Source: UBA1926 sp036732005
GTDB taxonomy: Bacteria > Planctomycetota > Phycisphaerae > Phycisphaerales > UBA1924
Assembly: GCA_036732005.1 (NCBI GenBank)
Contig: DAINDF010000004.1
Span: 186,001 to 250,000, forward strand
DNA length: 64,000 bases
Direction of reading: 5' to 3'
A program made the position numbers and the translations under genes. The notes under the pieces are model-generated. The model was not told the origin of the DNA. It searched no databases and was given only the letters and a program-made list of their open reading frames with translations. Shown one piece after another: positions 52,612-60,697 of the stretch; within the stretch, counting starts at the first letter, position 1; each line of letters starts with the position of its first letter.

Positions 52612-54036
52612 ATGAGCGGGCACAGACGATACCGGACCTTGATCGCGGGGCTTGTCGGCGTTGTGGGGCTGAGCGCCTCGGCGTCCTGGGCGGGGGCGTC
52701 GGACTACGAGCCGCCCCTCGGGTCGGACCCGGTGTCGGACCGGGGCATCCTGGAGCTGCCGGTCGGGGCGGACATCCAGACGATCGTTTCGCGGTACGGG
52801 TTCACGCTGCTGGATTCGATCCCGTCGCGGAATATCCACCTTGTCTCGTTCCTTTCGCAGATGACGGAGGAGGCGTTCGAGCTGCTGTTCCTGGGTGATC
52901 CGGAGATCGATCACTCCGAGCTGAACTTCGAGACGGGGGATTCGGGCCCGAGCACGCAGAGCACCTTCCTGAATGTCGCGCCGGTCGAGTTCCAGATGCA
53001 GCCGCTGTGGGGGTCGCTCGGGCTCGACACCGCCCACCAGGTCTCGACCGGTTCGGGGACGACGATCGCGGTGATCGACACGGGGCTCGACGCCTCGCAC
53101 GCGTTCTTTGCCGGTCGCGTCCATCTCGCCGGGATCAGCTTCGTCGGGGCTCCTGGGGATACGCAGGACGCGGGCAACGGGGTGAACGACGACAACGAGG
53201 GCGGGGTGGACGAGATGGTCGGCCACGGCACCTGGGTCGCGGGGCTCGCGCTGGCGGTGGCGCCGGATTCGCTGATCATGCCGATCCGTGCGTTGAACGA
53301 CGAGGGCTTCTCCGACGCGTTCACGGTGACCAAGGCCGTGTATCACGCGATCGACCACGGCGCGGATGTGATCAACATGAGCCTGGGGTCGGTGGCGCAG
53401 GTCAGGATCGTGGAGCGTGCGGTGGACGACGCGTCCGATCTGGGCATCGTTGTCGTGGCCTCTGGCGGGAACCAGGGCGTGCCCCTGCTGGAGTTCCCGG
53501 CGGGGAACAACAAGGCGATGGGCGTGACCGCGGTCGACCTCAACGGGGTGCTGGCGCCGTTCGCGAACTTCGGCGACCGCCTGCTGCTCGCGGCCCCGGG
53601 GATCGATGTGATCGGCCCGGTGCCGGGCGGGTTCGGCGAGTCGAGCGGGACGAGCGCCGCGGCGCCGTTGGCGGCCGGGGCCGCGGCGCTGCTGATTGAG
53701 CGTGGGCTGGTGCGTCGGGCGGATGACTTCCGCGCGTTCGCCAAGGACACCGCGGTCGATATCCGCGATCAGAACCCCGGGATTGACCGGGACCTGCTGG
53801 GCGAGGGCATGCTTGATCTGGCGGCGTTGGCCGCGTGGCCCGGGCCGTGCTTTGCCGACCTTGACGACAACGACACGCTTGATCTCGCCGATGTGCAGGC
53901 GTTCGTGCGGTCGTTCACGGGGCTGACTCCGGACGGAGAGCCGGGGGAGGATGTCGACTATGTCGAGCCCCGCGGCGTCTGGGACCTTGCGGATGTGCAG
54001 TTCTTTCTGCAGGCGTTCCTCCAGGGCTGCCCGTGA
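52612..54036 (+). CDS. Secreted subtilase (S8) with dockerin tail
   Basis: The 474-residue protein has a signal peptide (LIAGLVGVVGLSASASWA), a prodomain-like region to about 120 and an S8 protease domain. The triad is D156 (AVIDTGLD), H205 (VGHGTWVAG) and S348 (SSGTSAAAP), with the oxyanion Asn in SGGNQG. A GC-type dockerin with two calcium loops (FADLDDNDTLDLADVQAF...GVWDLADVQFFLQAFLQGCP) ends it. The protease should act outside the cytoplasm. The ATG follows GGGAG and starts two bases after the CHAT stop, so expression is linked. Confidence 0.92.
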   Translation: MSGHRRYRTLIAGLVGVVGLSASASWAGASDYEPPLGSDPVSDRGILELPVGADIQTIVSRYGFTLLDSIPSRNIHLVSFLSQMTEEAFELLFLGDPEIDHSELNFETGDSGPSTQSTFLNVAPVEFQMQPLWGSLGLDTAHQVSTGSGTTIAVIDTGLDASHAFFAGRVHLAGISFVGAPGDTQDAGNGVNDDNEGGVDEMVGHGTWVAGLALAVAPDSLIMPIRALNDEGFSDAFTVTKAVYHAIDHGADVINMSLGSVAQVRIVERAVDDASDLGIVVVASGGNQGVPLLEFPAGNNKAMGVTAVDLNGVLAPFANFGDRLLLAAPGIDVIGPVPGGFGESSGTSAAAPLAAGAAALLIERGLVRRADDFRAFAKDTAVDIRDQNPGIDRDLLGEGMLDLAALAAWPGPCFADLDDNDTLDLADVQAFVRSFTGLTPDGEPGEDVDYVEPRGVWDLADVQFFLQAFLQGCP

Positions 54037-54099
54037 TACGATCCGCCCCGGGCGCGGGTGAGGATCGCCGCGCCGGACGGATCGAGGCGGACCCCCGGC

Positions 54100-55014
54100 A
54101 TGAGCCGCGAAGCACCTGAGCGTGTCGCGTTTGCGGGCATCGTGGTCAGCGCGGCGTTGGCGATCGTGAAGCTGACCGCGGGGTTGGTCGGGCATTCCTT
54201 TGCGCTGGTGGCCGACGCCGTCGAATCGATGGTTGATATCGCCGGGTCGGCGCTGGTGTGGGGGGCGTTCCGTTACGGCGGGCGGCCGGCGGACGCGGAG
54301 CACCCGTTCGGGCATGGCAAGATCGAGGCGCTCGCGGGGCTGTTGGCTGCGTTGCTGGTGCTGGCCGCGGCGGTGGGCATCGCGGTGGAGTCGGTCCGCC
54401 AGATCGTGACGCCGCACAGGTCGCCGGCCCCGTTTACGCTGGCGGTGCTGGTGGTGGTGGTGCTGGTCAAGGAGGTCATGTTCAGGGTCGCGAGGCGGGC
54501 GGCGCGGGGCAGCGGGAGCAGCGCGGGGCACGCGGACGCGTGGCACCACCGGTCGGACGCGATTACCTCCGCGTTCGCGTTCGTGGGGATCTCGCTGGCG
54601 CTGTTCGGTGGGCCTGACTGGGCGCCGGCGGACGACTGGGCGGCGTTGGCCGCTTCGGCGGTGATTCTGGTCAACGGGCTTCGGATCGCGAGGCTCCCGT
54701 TCGAGGAGTTGATGGACCGGCATGCGCCGGAGGTCAGCGGGGCCGCGACGCGGGTCGCGATGACGCTTCCCGAGATCCGCCGGGTGGAGTGGTGCGCGGC
54801 GCGGCGTTCCGGGCGGGGCTACCGGGTCGTGATGCATGCCGAGGTGGACCCGGAGATGACCGTGGAGGTCTCGCACCGGCTGACGGGGGTGCTCAAGGAG
54901 CGGGTGCGTGCGGCGCACCCGGAGATCGATTCGGTGCTGGTGCACATCGAGCCGTACCACGGGGGTGATGGCACCGGCACCGCCGCTCACAGCGGCCGCG
55001 CGAGCGGTCAATGA
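54100..55014 (+). CDS. Cation diffusion facilitator (metal/proton antiporter)
   Basis: The 304-residue protein has the CDF layout of about six membrane helices (FAGIVVSAALAIVKLTAG, ...GIAVESVRQIV, FTLAVLVVVVLVKEVMF, ...AFVGISLALFG). Metal-site motifs are ADAVESMVD in TM2 and HADAWHHRSDAITS in TM5, with the loop EHPFGHGKIEALAG. A C-terminal ferredoxin-like domain follows (VVMHAEVDPEMTVEVSH...SVLVHIEPYHGG). It would export divalent cations such as Zn or Fe. It follows the subtilase by 63 bp but is probably a separate unit. Confidence 0.9.
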   Translation: MSREAPERVAFAGIVVSAALAIVKLTAGLVGHSFALVADAVESMVDIAGSALVWGAFRYGGRPADAEHPFGHGKIEALAGLLAALLVLAAAVGIAVESVRQIVTPHRSPAPFTLAVLVVVVLVKEVMFRVARRAARGSGSSAGHADAWHHRSDAITSAFAFVGISLALFGGPDWAPADDWAALAASAVILVNGLRIARLPFEELMDRHAPEVSGAATRVAMTLPEIRRVEWCAARRSGRGYRVVMHAEVDPEMTVEVSHRLTGVLKERVRAAHPEIDSVLVHIEPYHGGDGTGTAAHSGRASGQ

Positions 55015-55039
55015 AAACGCCCCGGCGTGTGCCGGGGCG
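55014..55039 (-). terminator. Intrinsic terminator for beta-helix gene
   Basis: 9-bp GC stem CGCCCCGGC / GCCGGGGCG with a GTGT loop at 55018-55039. On the minus strand it is followed by TTTTC. It lies 24 bases after the stop of the 55063 gene and overlaps the end of the CDF gene region, so it may serve both. Confidence 0.8.
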
Positions 55040-55062
55040 GGGGGCGCTGCTGGGGCTTGTTG

Positions 55063-56871
55063 TTACGGGCAGCCCGCGGTGAACGAGGCGATGAAGGCCT
55101 GGACATCGGCGAGGTCGTGGATGCCGTCGCCGGTGAGGTCGGCCGCGGGGCTCTGTGCGGTGAACCCCGCGATGAAGGCCTGGATGTCGGCGAGGTCGAG
55201 GATGCCCTCGCCGGTCATGTCTGCAGGGCAGCCGGCGGCGACGGCTGTGCACGCCGAGAACTCCGAGGTGTTCCCGGTCGAGAGGTCGGTCGCGGTGGCG
55301 GTTACCACCCAGCCGGCGGGGGCGACGCCCGCGACCTGCTCGCTGAAGGTCGCGACGCCGAGTGGATCGGTCGCCGCGAAGAAGTGACCCAGGAACATCT
55401 GGCCCTCGCCGTGGCCGGAGTTGTCGCACGCCGGGCTGGCGAAGAGCTCGACGCGGTACGCCCCGTTGGGGGCCGAGTTCAGTTGGCCGTCGACCGCGGT
55501 GCCCGCGGGGGAGGCCGACGCGGAGTCGATCTCCGGGAAATTCTGCAGGGCGTTGGCGCCGAGGTCGGCGTCGAGCGGGTCGTTCGGGGAGACGCCGTAC
55601 CAGGTGGCCTGGTTGTTTCCGAGGTCGATGCCGAGCTGGTTGTTGGCGAAGATCGAGTTGCCTGAGATCTCGATGCCGTGCATGGGGCTTTCGAGGACGA
55701 TGCCGCTGAAGAGGTGGCCGGCGATGGTGTTGCCCTCTCCCGGGTTGACCCCGCCGATCGAGACGCCGGTGAGCGGGATGTTCAGGTAGTTCTCCCCGTA
55801 GACCCCGTAGACGGACCCGAGGACGGGCTCGTCGTTGGCGTTCAGGCCGATGGTGTTGCCGGTGATGGTGATATCGCCGCCGGTTCCGTTGAGATAGATC
55901 GCCTGGCCGAAGAGGAGCCCCTGGGCGTGGGGCCCACGCCCGATGCCGAGGATGCCGGCGATGCGGTTGTTCCGGATCTCGGTGCCGGTGTTCACGCCGT
56001 AGAACCCGATTCCCTGTGTGGAGGCTTCGCTGCCGGCCTGCATGCCGTCCGGGGTGGTGCCGATCCAGTTGTTCTCGATGATGGTGCTGTCGGTGTCGAA
56101 CAGCTCGAGTGTGGTGCCGCCCGGGTATCCCTCACCGTTCCATGTGCCGTAGCCTGTGATGAAGTTCCGCTCTCCCAGCGTGGGGCCGCCGATGCGGTTG
56201 CCGGTGGCGGGGCCGGTGCCGAAATCGCTGACGAAACCCTGGACGCGGACGCGCTGAACGGTGTTGCCGACAACGGTGTTGTTGTCGGATCGATCGATTT
56301 TGATGGTGCTTCCGTGGTTGCCCTCGCCGGGGCCTGCACCGCCGATCATGTTGTTGCGGGCGTCGAAGAGGGAGATGTTCGTGGTGCCCGAGCAGCCCTG
56401 CACGGTGTTGTTGTCGCCGGAGAGGTGCACGCTGACGCTGTCGAAGCCGAGGAAGACGGAGTTTCCGGCATTGAGATAGAGCTCGCCGCCGAAGATCGTG
56501 ATCTCGCACCCGTCAGGGTTCGTGTCGCCGGTGAAGGCGGTCTGGGTGGTGCCGTCGATGGTCACCTCGTCGAACGCCCGGAAGAAGAACCCGCCCGAAG
56601 TCCGCAGCACGGCCCGCCCGGCGTACATGAACTGGAGGGTCCATTCCGACTGCGGCACGGCGAAGGCGATCGTCTGGTGTCCGGGCGTGTTGTTCGTGGC
56701 GATCAGGGCCTCGGAGAAGGAGATCTTCCCGTCGGGGCCGGGCAGGTCGGCGATCGTCGCGTTCTGCCAATCGATGTCGACATCGTCGAAGGCGGTGGTG
56801 ACGGTCACGGTCTGCGCGTTCGACGCCGCGGCGAGCCCGGCGAACAGGAGGAGTGAGACTGCTCGGTTCAT
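55063..56871 (-). CDS. Secreted parallel beta-helix protein with dockerin tail
   Basis: The 602-residue protein has a signal peptide (NRAVSLLLFAGLAAASNAQ) followed by CSLREAI-like opening residues (DGKISFSEALIATNN) seen in planctomycete right-handed beta-helix proteins. Repeats such as NNTVQGCSGTTNI, NNMIGGAGPGEGN, GNRIGGPTLGERN, SIIENNWIG-type and GNTIGLNAN build the helix. The GC-type dockerin (CPADMTGEGILDLADIQAFI...GIHDLADVQAFIASFTAGCP) ends it. Probably an extracellular adhesin or polysaccharide-interacting protein; enzymatic residues are not evident. Confidence 0.87.
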   Translation of the reverse strand: MNRAVSLLLFAGLAAASNAQTVTVTTAFDDVDIDWQNATIADLPGPDGKISFSEALIATNNTPGHQTIAFAVPQSEWTLQFMYAGRAVLRTSGGFFFRAFDEVTIDGTTQTAFTGDTNPDGCEITIFGGELYLNAGNSVFLGFDSVSVHLSGDNNTVQGCSGTTNISLFDARNNMIGGAGPGEGNHGSTIKIDRSDNNTVVGNTVQRVRVQGFVSDFGTGPATGNRIGGPTLGERNFITGYGTWNGEGYPGGTTLELFDTDSTIIENNWIGTTPDGMQAGSEASTQGIGFYGVNTGTEIRNNRIAGILGIGRGPHAQGLLFGQAIYLNGTGGDITITGNTIGLNANDEPVLGSVYGVYGENYLNIPLTGVSIGGVNPGEGNTIAGHLFSGIVLESPMHGIEISGNSIFANNQLGIDLGNNQATWYGVSPNDPLDADLGANALQNFPEIDSASASPAGTAVDGQLNSAPNGAYRVELFASPACDNSGHGEGQMFLGHFFAATDPLGVATFSEQVAGVAPAGWVVTATATDLSTGNTSEFSACTAVAAGCPADMTGEGILDLADIQAFIAGFTAQSPAADLTGDGIHDLADVQAFIASFTAGCP

Positions 56872-56990
56872 TTCTTTCCCTTTCCGGCCCGGTTGAGCGA
56901 CCCGAGACCCCGGCGGGGCCTGCTCACAGAAGGAGTGGAGCCCGCCGCCCCGGATACGCAAAGTACACCGAAAACTCCATTATGGACAAA

Positions 56991-57023
56991 CGCGACCCGG
57001 AGGTCCATCGGCTCCGGGTCGCG
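56991..57023 (-). terminator. Hairpin terminator for propeller gene
   Basis: Perfect 12-bp stem CGCGACCCGGAG / CTCCGGGTCGCG with a nine-base loop, 32 bases beyond the stop of the 57055 gene. On the minus strand it is followed by TTTGTCC. Confidence 0.75.
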
Positions 57024-57054
57024 GCGCGGGGTTTTCTTGTTGGTTCACGGCCGC

Positions 57055-59247
57055 CTACGAGCAGCCCGCGGTGAACGAGGCGATGAAGGCCTGCACATCG
57101 GCCAGGTCGAAGACGCCGGCCGGGGGGGCGAGGTCCGCGATCGGGTCCTGGCCGAGGAACCCCGCGATGAACCCCTGCACATCCGCGAGGTCGAGGACGC
57201 CGAACGGCTCGGCCAGGTCGGCCGGGGTGCACCCCGCCGGCCCGGTCTCGACGGTTATCACTGCGACGGCCTCGCTGGCGCACGCGATCCAGACTTCGTA
57301 GCCGCCCGGGATGGTCTTGAACTCGATGTCGTAGATCTGGTTGTGCGGCAATGGGCTCGAGCCCTGCCGCCATACGGTCCATTGGCCGTCCTTGAGCTGG
57401 GCCACGCCTCCGGGGTAGGGCCAGAGATGGTCGAACATCGAGATCCAGATTGAACCGTCCGGGGCGATCTCGACATGGAAGATGTCGTCCGAGGGAAGCG
57501 GGCTGTTTGAGAGGTTGTAGGCGTCGTAGGTCCCGGTCGTCGGGTCGTAGTGGAACAGGCCGATGCCGGAGGCGACCCAGAGTGTGCCATCGGCCGCGAT
57601 ATCGAACGCGGTGATGTGGTAGCCGAGCGTGTCGAGGTTGAGCCCGAAGGTCTCGCGCGGGATCTGGAGCCAGGTGTTCCCGTCCGTCTTCGCCAGGCCG
57701 AACTGGGCCCCGACCCAGACGGAGGCGGGGTCGATCGGGTCCGGCTTGATGCCCGCGATGCTGCCGACGGGCAGTCCGTCGGCGTAGAGGAAGCGAGTGG
57801 TCATGATGCCGTCGTTGTCTTCCATGAACATCGAGCCGTTGCCGGTGGTGGCCCAGGCCCGTCCGTCGTTTGCCACGGTCGCGAACTCGATGGACCAACC
57901 GCCGGAGATTTTTTCGATGAACCCGTCGCCGTCGTATTCCTTGAGTCCGTTGTTTGTCGGCGCGAACAGCAGGTTGCCGTTGGCGCGGTAGGCGACGGCG
58001 GATGTGTTGTCGGTGGGGTAGGGCCAGGGGAGCCCCAGGCCGTAGGTGGCGACATTGGCGTTGGTCCATGTCCCGTCGGGGTGGAGGATGTCGAACCCGC
58101 CCACGCCCGGCGCCGCGTTGGCGGTCATCGCGACATCTCCGTTGGGGGCGACGGCGAGGTCCTCGGTGAAGAAGTCGAGCATCCCCGTGTTGGTGAGGCG
58201 GTAGCGTTGCCACGCGCCGTTCTCGTACCTCGAGGCGCCGCCGATGCCGCCCGCCCAGATCGCGCCGGTGGACTCTTCGGCGATGGCGTAGGTGTGGTTT
58301 CCGCTGCCCCAGTTCCCGATGTAGGACCACGCGCCGGCCCAGAGGAACATGTCTGCGCCGAAGGTGCCGAGGACGACCCGGCCCGAGGGGAGCAGGTTCA
58401 CACGGGCGACGCTGCTCCCGCCCACGGGGGCGCCGCCGAGCATCGTGTAAGAGCCGTCCGTCGCGCGGATCGCCAGCCCCTGGTTCGTGCTGAGCAGGAG
58501 GTTGCCCAGGTCGTCGACGGCGCTCTTGCCGGGAACCCCGGTCGGGAGCGGCGTCACATCCGGCGGGGTCGCGCTGCCGTACCAGACGAAGAGCCCGTCT
58601 TTGTAGGTGGTCAGCCCCATGCTCTGCTGCCCGAACCAGACGGTGTATCCGCCGGCCGCGTCGGGCTGCACCGAGACATAGTCGACCCAGTTCCACCCGG
58701 CCCACCATGGGAGGCCGTTGGTGGTGTCCCAGAACTCCCAGGCGCCGGTAGACGGGTCGTAGTGCCCGAGCCCGCCCGCCGCCGAGCCGCCCAGTTCCTG
58801 GGAGGCGATCCAGAGGGTCCCGTCGGGCGCGACGGCCAGATCGGCGATCTGGTTGCCGGTCATCGGGGTGTTTCCGGCGTGCAGGCGTGTGACGCACCAG
58901 GGCTCGGCGGTCGGGTCGAATCGGAGCAGCCCGCTGTCCGAGGCGATCCACATGATTCCGTCGTCGGTTTTGACGATGTCGTTGAAGCGTGGGGAGAAGA
59001 CCTGGGGGCAGTCCACATTCCCGAGCACACGCCACGAGTGCCCATCGAAGTGGGCCATGCCGCCTTCCTCCCAGAAGGTCACATACCCGGCGATCCAGGG
59101 CGAGTCGTCGTCATCGATGAAGATCGCCTGGGTGTAGTCCCCCGGGATGCCCGTGTTGGAGGGGCGGATCAGCCGCCAGGAAACATCCCCGGGCTCGGCG
59201 AGGGCCGAGCCGGCGGCCAGAACTACTGAGAGTGCGAGTCGGTTCAT
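57055..59247 (-). CDS. Secreted beta-propeller (two-component-propeller-like) protein, dockerin tail
   Basis: The 730-residue protein starts with a signal peptide (NRLALSVVLAAGSALA). It has many repeats of the form D-x-x-G-x-LWIAS/G...LxxFDP (PDGTLWIASQELGG, DDGIMWIASDSGLL, ADGTLWVASGIGLFHYDP, PDGSIWISMFDHLW). These are reg_prop-type blades found in sensor propellers, here in a free secreted protein without a kinase. The dockerin (CTPADLAEPFGVLDLADVQGFI...GVFDLADVQAFIASFTAGCS) ends in CS rather than CP. AAGGAG precedes the ATG. Confidence 0.87.
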   Translation of the reverse strand: MNRLALSVVLAAGSALAEPGDVSWRLIRPSNTGIPGDYTQAIFIDDDDSPWIAGYVTFWEEGGMAHFDGHSWRVLGNVDCPQVFSPRFNDIVKTDDGIMWIASDSGLLRFDPTAEPWCVTRLHAGNTPMTGNQIADLAVAPDGTLWIASQELGGSAAGGLGHYDPSTGAWEFWDTTNGLPWWAGWNWVDYVSVQPDAAGGYTVWFGQQSMGLTTYKDGLFVWYGSATPPDVTPLPTGVPGKSAVDDLGNLLLSTNQGLAIRATDGSYTMLGGAPVGGSSVARVNLLPSGRVVLGTFGADMFLWAGAWSYIGNWGSGNHTYAIAEESTGAIWAGGIGGASRYENGAWQRYRLTNTGMLDFFTEDLAVAPNGDVAMTANAAPGVGGFDILHPDGTWTNANVATYGLGLPWPYPTDNTSAVAYRANGNLLFAPTNNGLKEYDGDGFIEKISGGWSIEFATVANDGRAWATTGNGSMFMEDNDGIMTTRFLYADGLPVGSIAGIKPDPIDPASVWVGAQFGLAKTDGNTWLQIPRETFGLNLDTLGYHITAFDIAADGTLWVASGIGLFHYDPTTGTYDAYNLSNSPLPSDDIFHVEIAPDGSIWISMFDHLWPYPGGVAQLKDGQWTVWRQGSSPLPHNQIYDIEFKTIPGGYEVWIACASEAVAVITVETGPAGCTPADLAEPFGVLDLADVQGFIAGFLGQDPIADLAPPAGVFDLADVQAFIASFTAGCS

Positions 59248-59306
59248 CGTTTCTCCTTCCCGAACGCGTCCGCGATGGGGCGGGCGGCTGATCCTGGTTC
59301 ATTGAT

Positions 59307-60485
59307 TCAAGGGCATCCGGCGACAAACGAGGTGATGAAGAGGCTCACATCGCCGAGGTCGAAGATGTCGTTCCCGTCGAGGTCGGCGACGGCGTCGTGC
59401 GAGAGGAAGCCGGCCAGGAACGCGTTGATGTCCGCGAGGTCGAGCACGCCGGCGGGCGGGGCGAGATCCGCGGGGCAGCCTCCGTTCATGGGGGAGAGGC
59501 GTACCGCGCCGATCGGTCCCGACAAGCCCTGCCGGGCCGAGGAGAGGATCTGCCGCGCGTTGTTGATCGCGGTGGCGCCGCCCCACTGGATGTACCACGC
59601 GCCCTGGGAGGGGTCGACGAGTGACCCGAGCGAGAAGTAGCCCTCGTCGACGAAGTTCACCCCGGAGGCTGTTGTGTAGTAGTAGAGCAGCGCATCGCCC
59701 CGGTCGTTGATCGAAGTTGCGCTCGTCGTCGTGGCGCAGCCCCCGAGGAACTCCCACCCGGTCGACTGGCGGTAGCGCATCGGGAAGGTGCTGCACCCCG
59801 AGAACCCGATGACATACCCGCAGGCGTCGTTGTTGTTGTTCAGCGCGGCCCCGGCGAAGCCCTGCCAGTTGCCGGGGGGAAGCGGGATCTCCTCGGCGTT
59901 GCCCGTCGCGATATCGACCAGGAGGTTGCCAGAGAGCATGATGCCCGCGTCGTTGATGTCGCTCGCCACGAACCCGCCCGGCAGCGGGACGGGGCCGGAG
60001 GCCTCGAAGGCGACGGGCGTCGTCACCGACCACCCGAAGTGACCCGACCCGCCGATGATGTCGCCCGCGTTGTTGATCGCCCAGGCGTGGCTGAACGGAT
60101 ACCCCGGCAGCCCGCCGACCACCTCGACCTCGTATCCGCCCGCGGTCGGGCGCCACACCGCGGCGATCGGCTGCGTGATCACATACTGATTCGGGCACAC
60201 CGCGCCCACGATGACGCCCGCGTCGTTGATGTCGGACGCGAGCGAGGTCTGCATCCCGGGGGGCATCGGCAGGAGTTCGAACGGCTCGCCGTCGCGCGAC
60301 ACGCCGGCGAGCATCGCCGTGCCGTCGACGGCGAAGTTGCCGCAGGCATCCCCGAGCTGATTCATCCCGGAGCCGCCCCACCCTGCTCCGAGGAACTCAA
60401 CCCGGTACGAGGGGACGCCTCCGCACGCCGAGCCGGCAGCGAACCCGAGCCCAACAACCAAGATTGCCGTAAGACCGCGCTGCAT
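59307..60485 (-). CDS. Secreted HAF-repeat protein with dockerin tail
   Basis: The 392-residue protein has a signal peptide (RGLTAILVVGLGFAAGSAC). HAF-type repeats follow (SDINDAGVIVGAV, AINNAGDIIGGSG, SDINDAGIMLSGN, SINDRGDALLYYY, AINNARQILSSAR). The GC-type dockerin (CPADLAPPAGVLDLADINAFL...DIFDLGDVSLFITSFVAGCP) closes it. ATG 60485 was chosen for GGAGG six bases upstream; the longer frame adds 10 unlikely residues. Likely extracellular; the role of HAF repeats is unknown. Confidence 0.87.
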   Translation of the reverse strand: MQRGLTAILVVGLGFAAGSACGGVPSYRVEFLGAGWGGSGMNQLGDACGNFAVDGTAMLAGVSRDGEPFELLPMPPGMQTSLASDINDAGVIVGAVCPNQYVITQPIAAVWRPTAGGYEVEVVGGLPGYPFSHAWAINNAGDIIGGSGHFGWSVTTPVAFEASGPVPLPGGFVASDINDAGIMLSGNLLVDIATGNAEEIPLPPGNWQGFAGAALNNNNDACGYVIGFSGCSTFPMRYRQSTGWEFLGGCATTTSATSINDRGDALLYYYTTASGVNFVDEGYFSLGSLVDPSQGAWYIQWGGATAINNARQILSSARQGLSGPIGAVRLSPMNGGCPADLAPPAGVLDLADINAFLAGFLSHDAVADLDGNDIFDLGDVSLFITSFVAGCP

Positions 60486-60697
60486 AAAGCCTCCGTTTGG
60501 AGATCGCCTGCCCATTCGAGGGGGTCACCGGGCCGCCTCGGCCATCGACCTGAGGAGGCAGTTGGCCATATCAGGATACGGCGGTCAGAATTTTCTTTTC
60601 AGCCGCTGAGGCTCTTGTTGATCCCTAGTAAACTTCATACAAATCGTGCGGTACCCGGGTACAGGGTCGTGGGTTCCCGGGGGGCTTTTGGTCGCGG

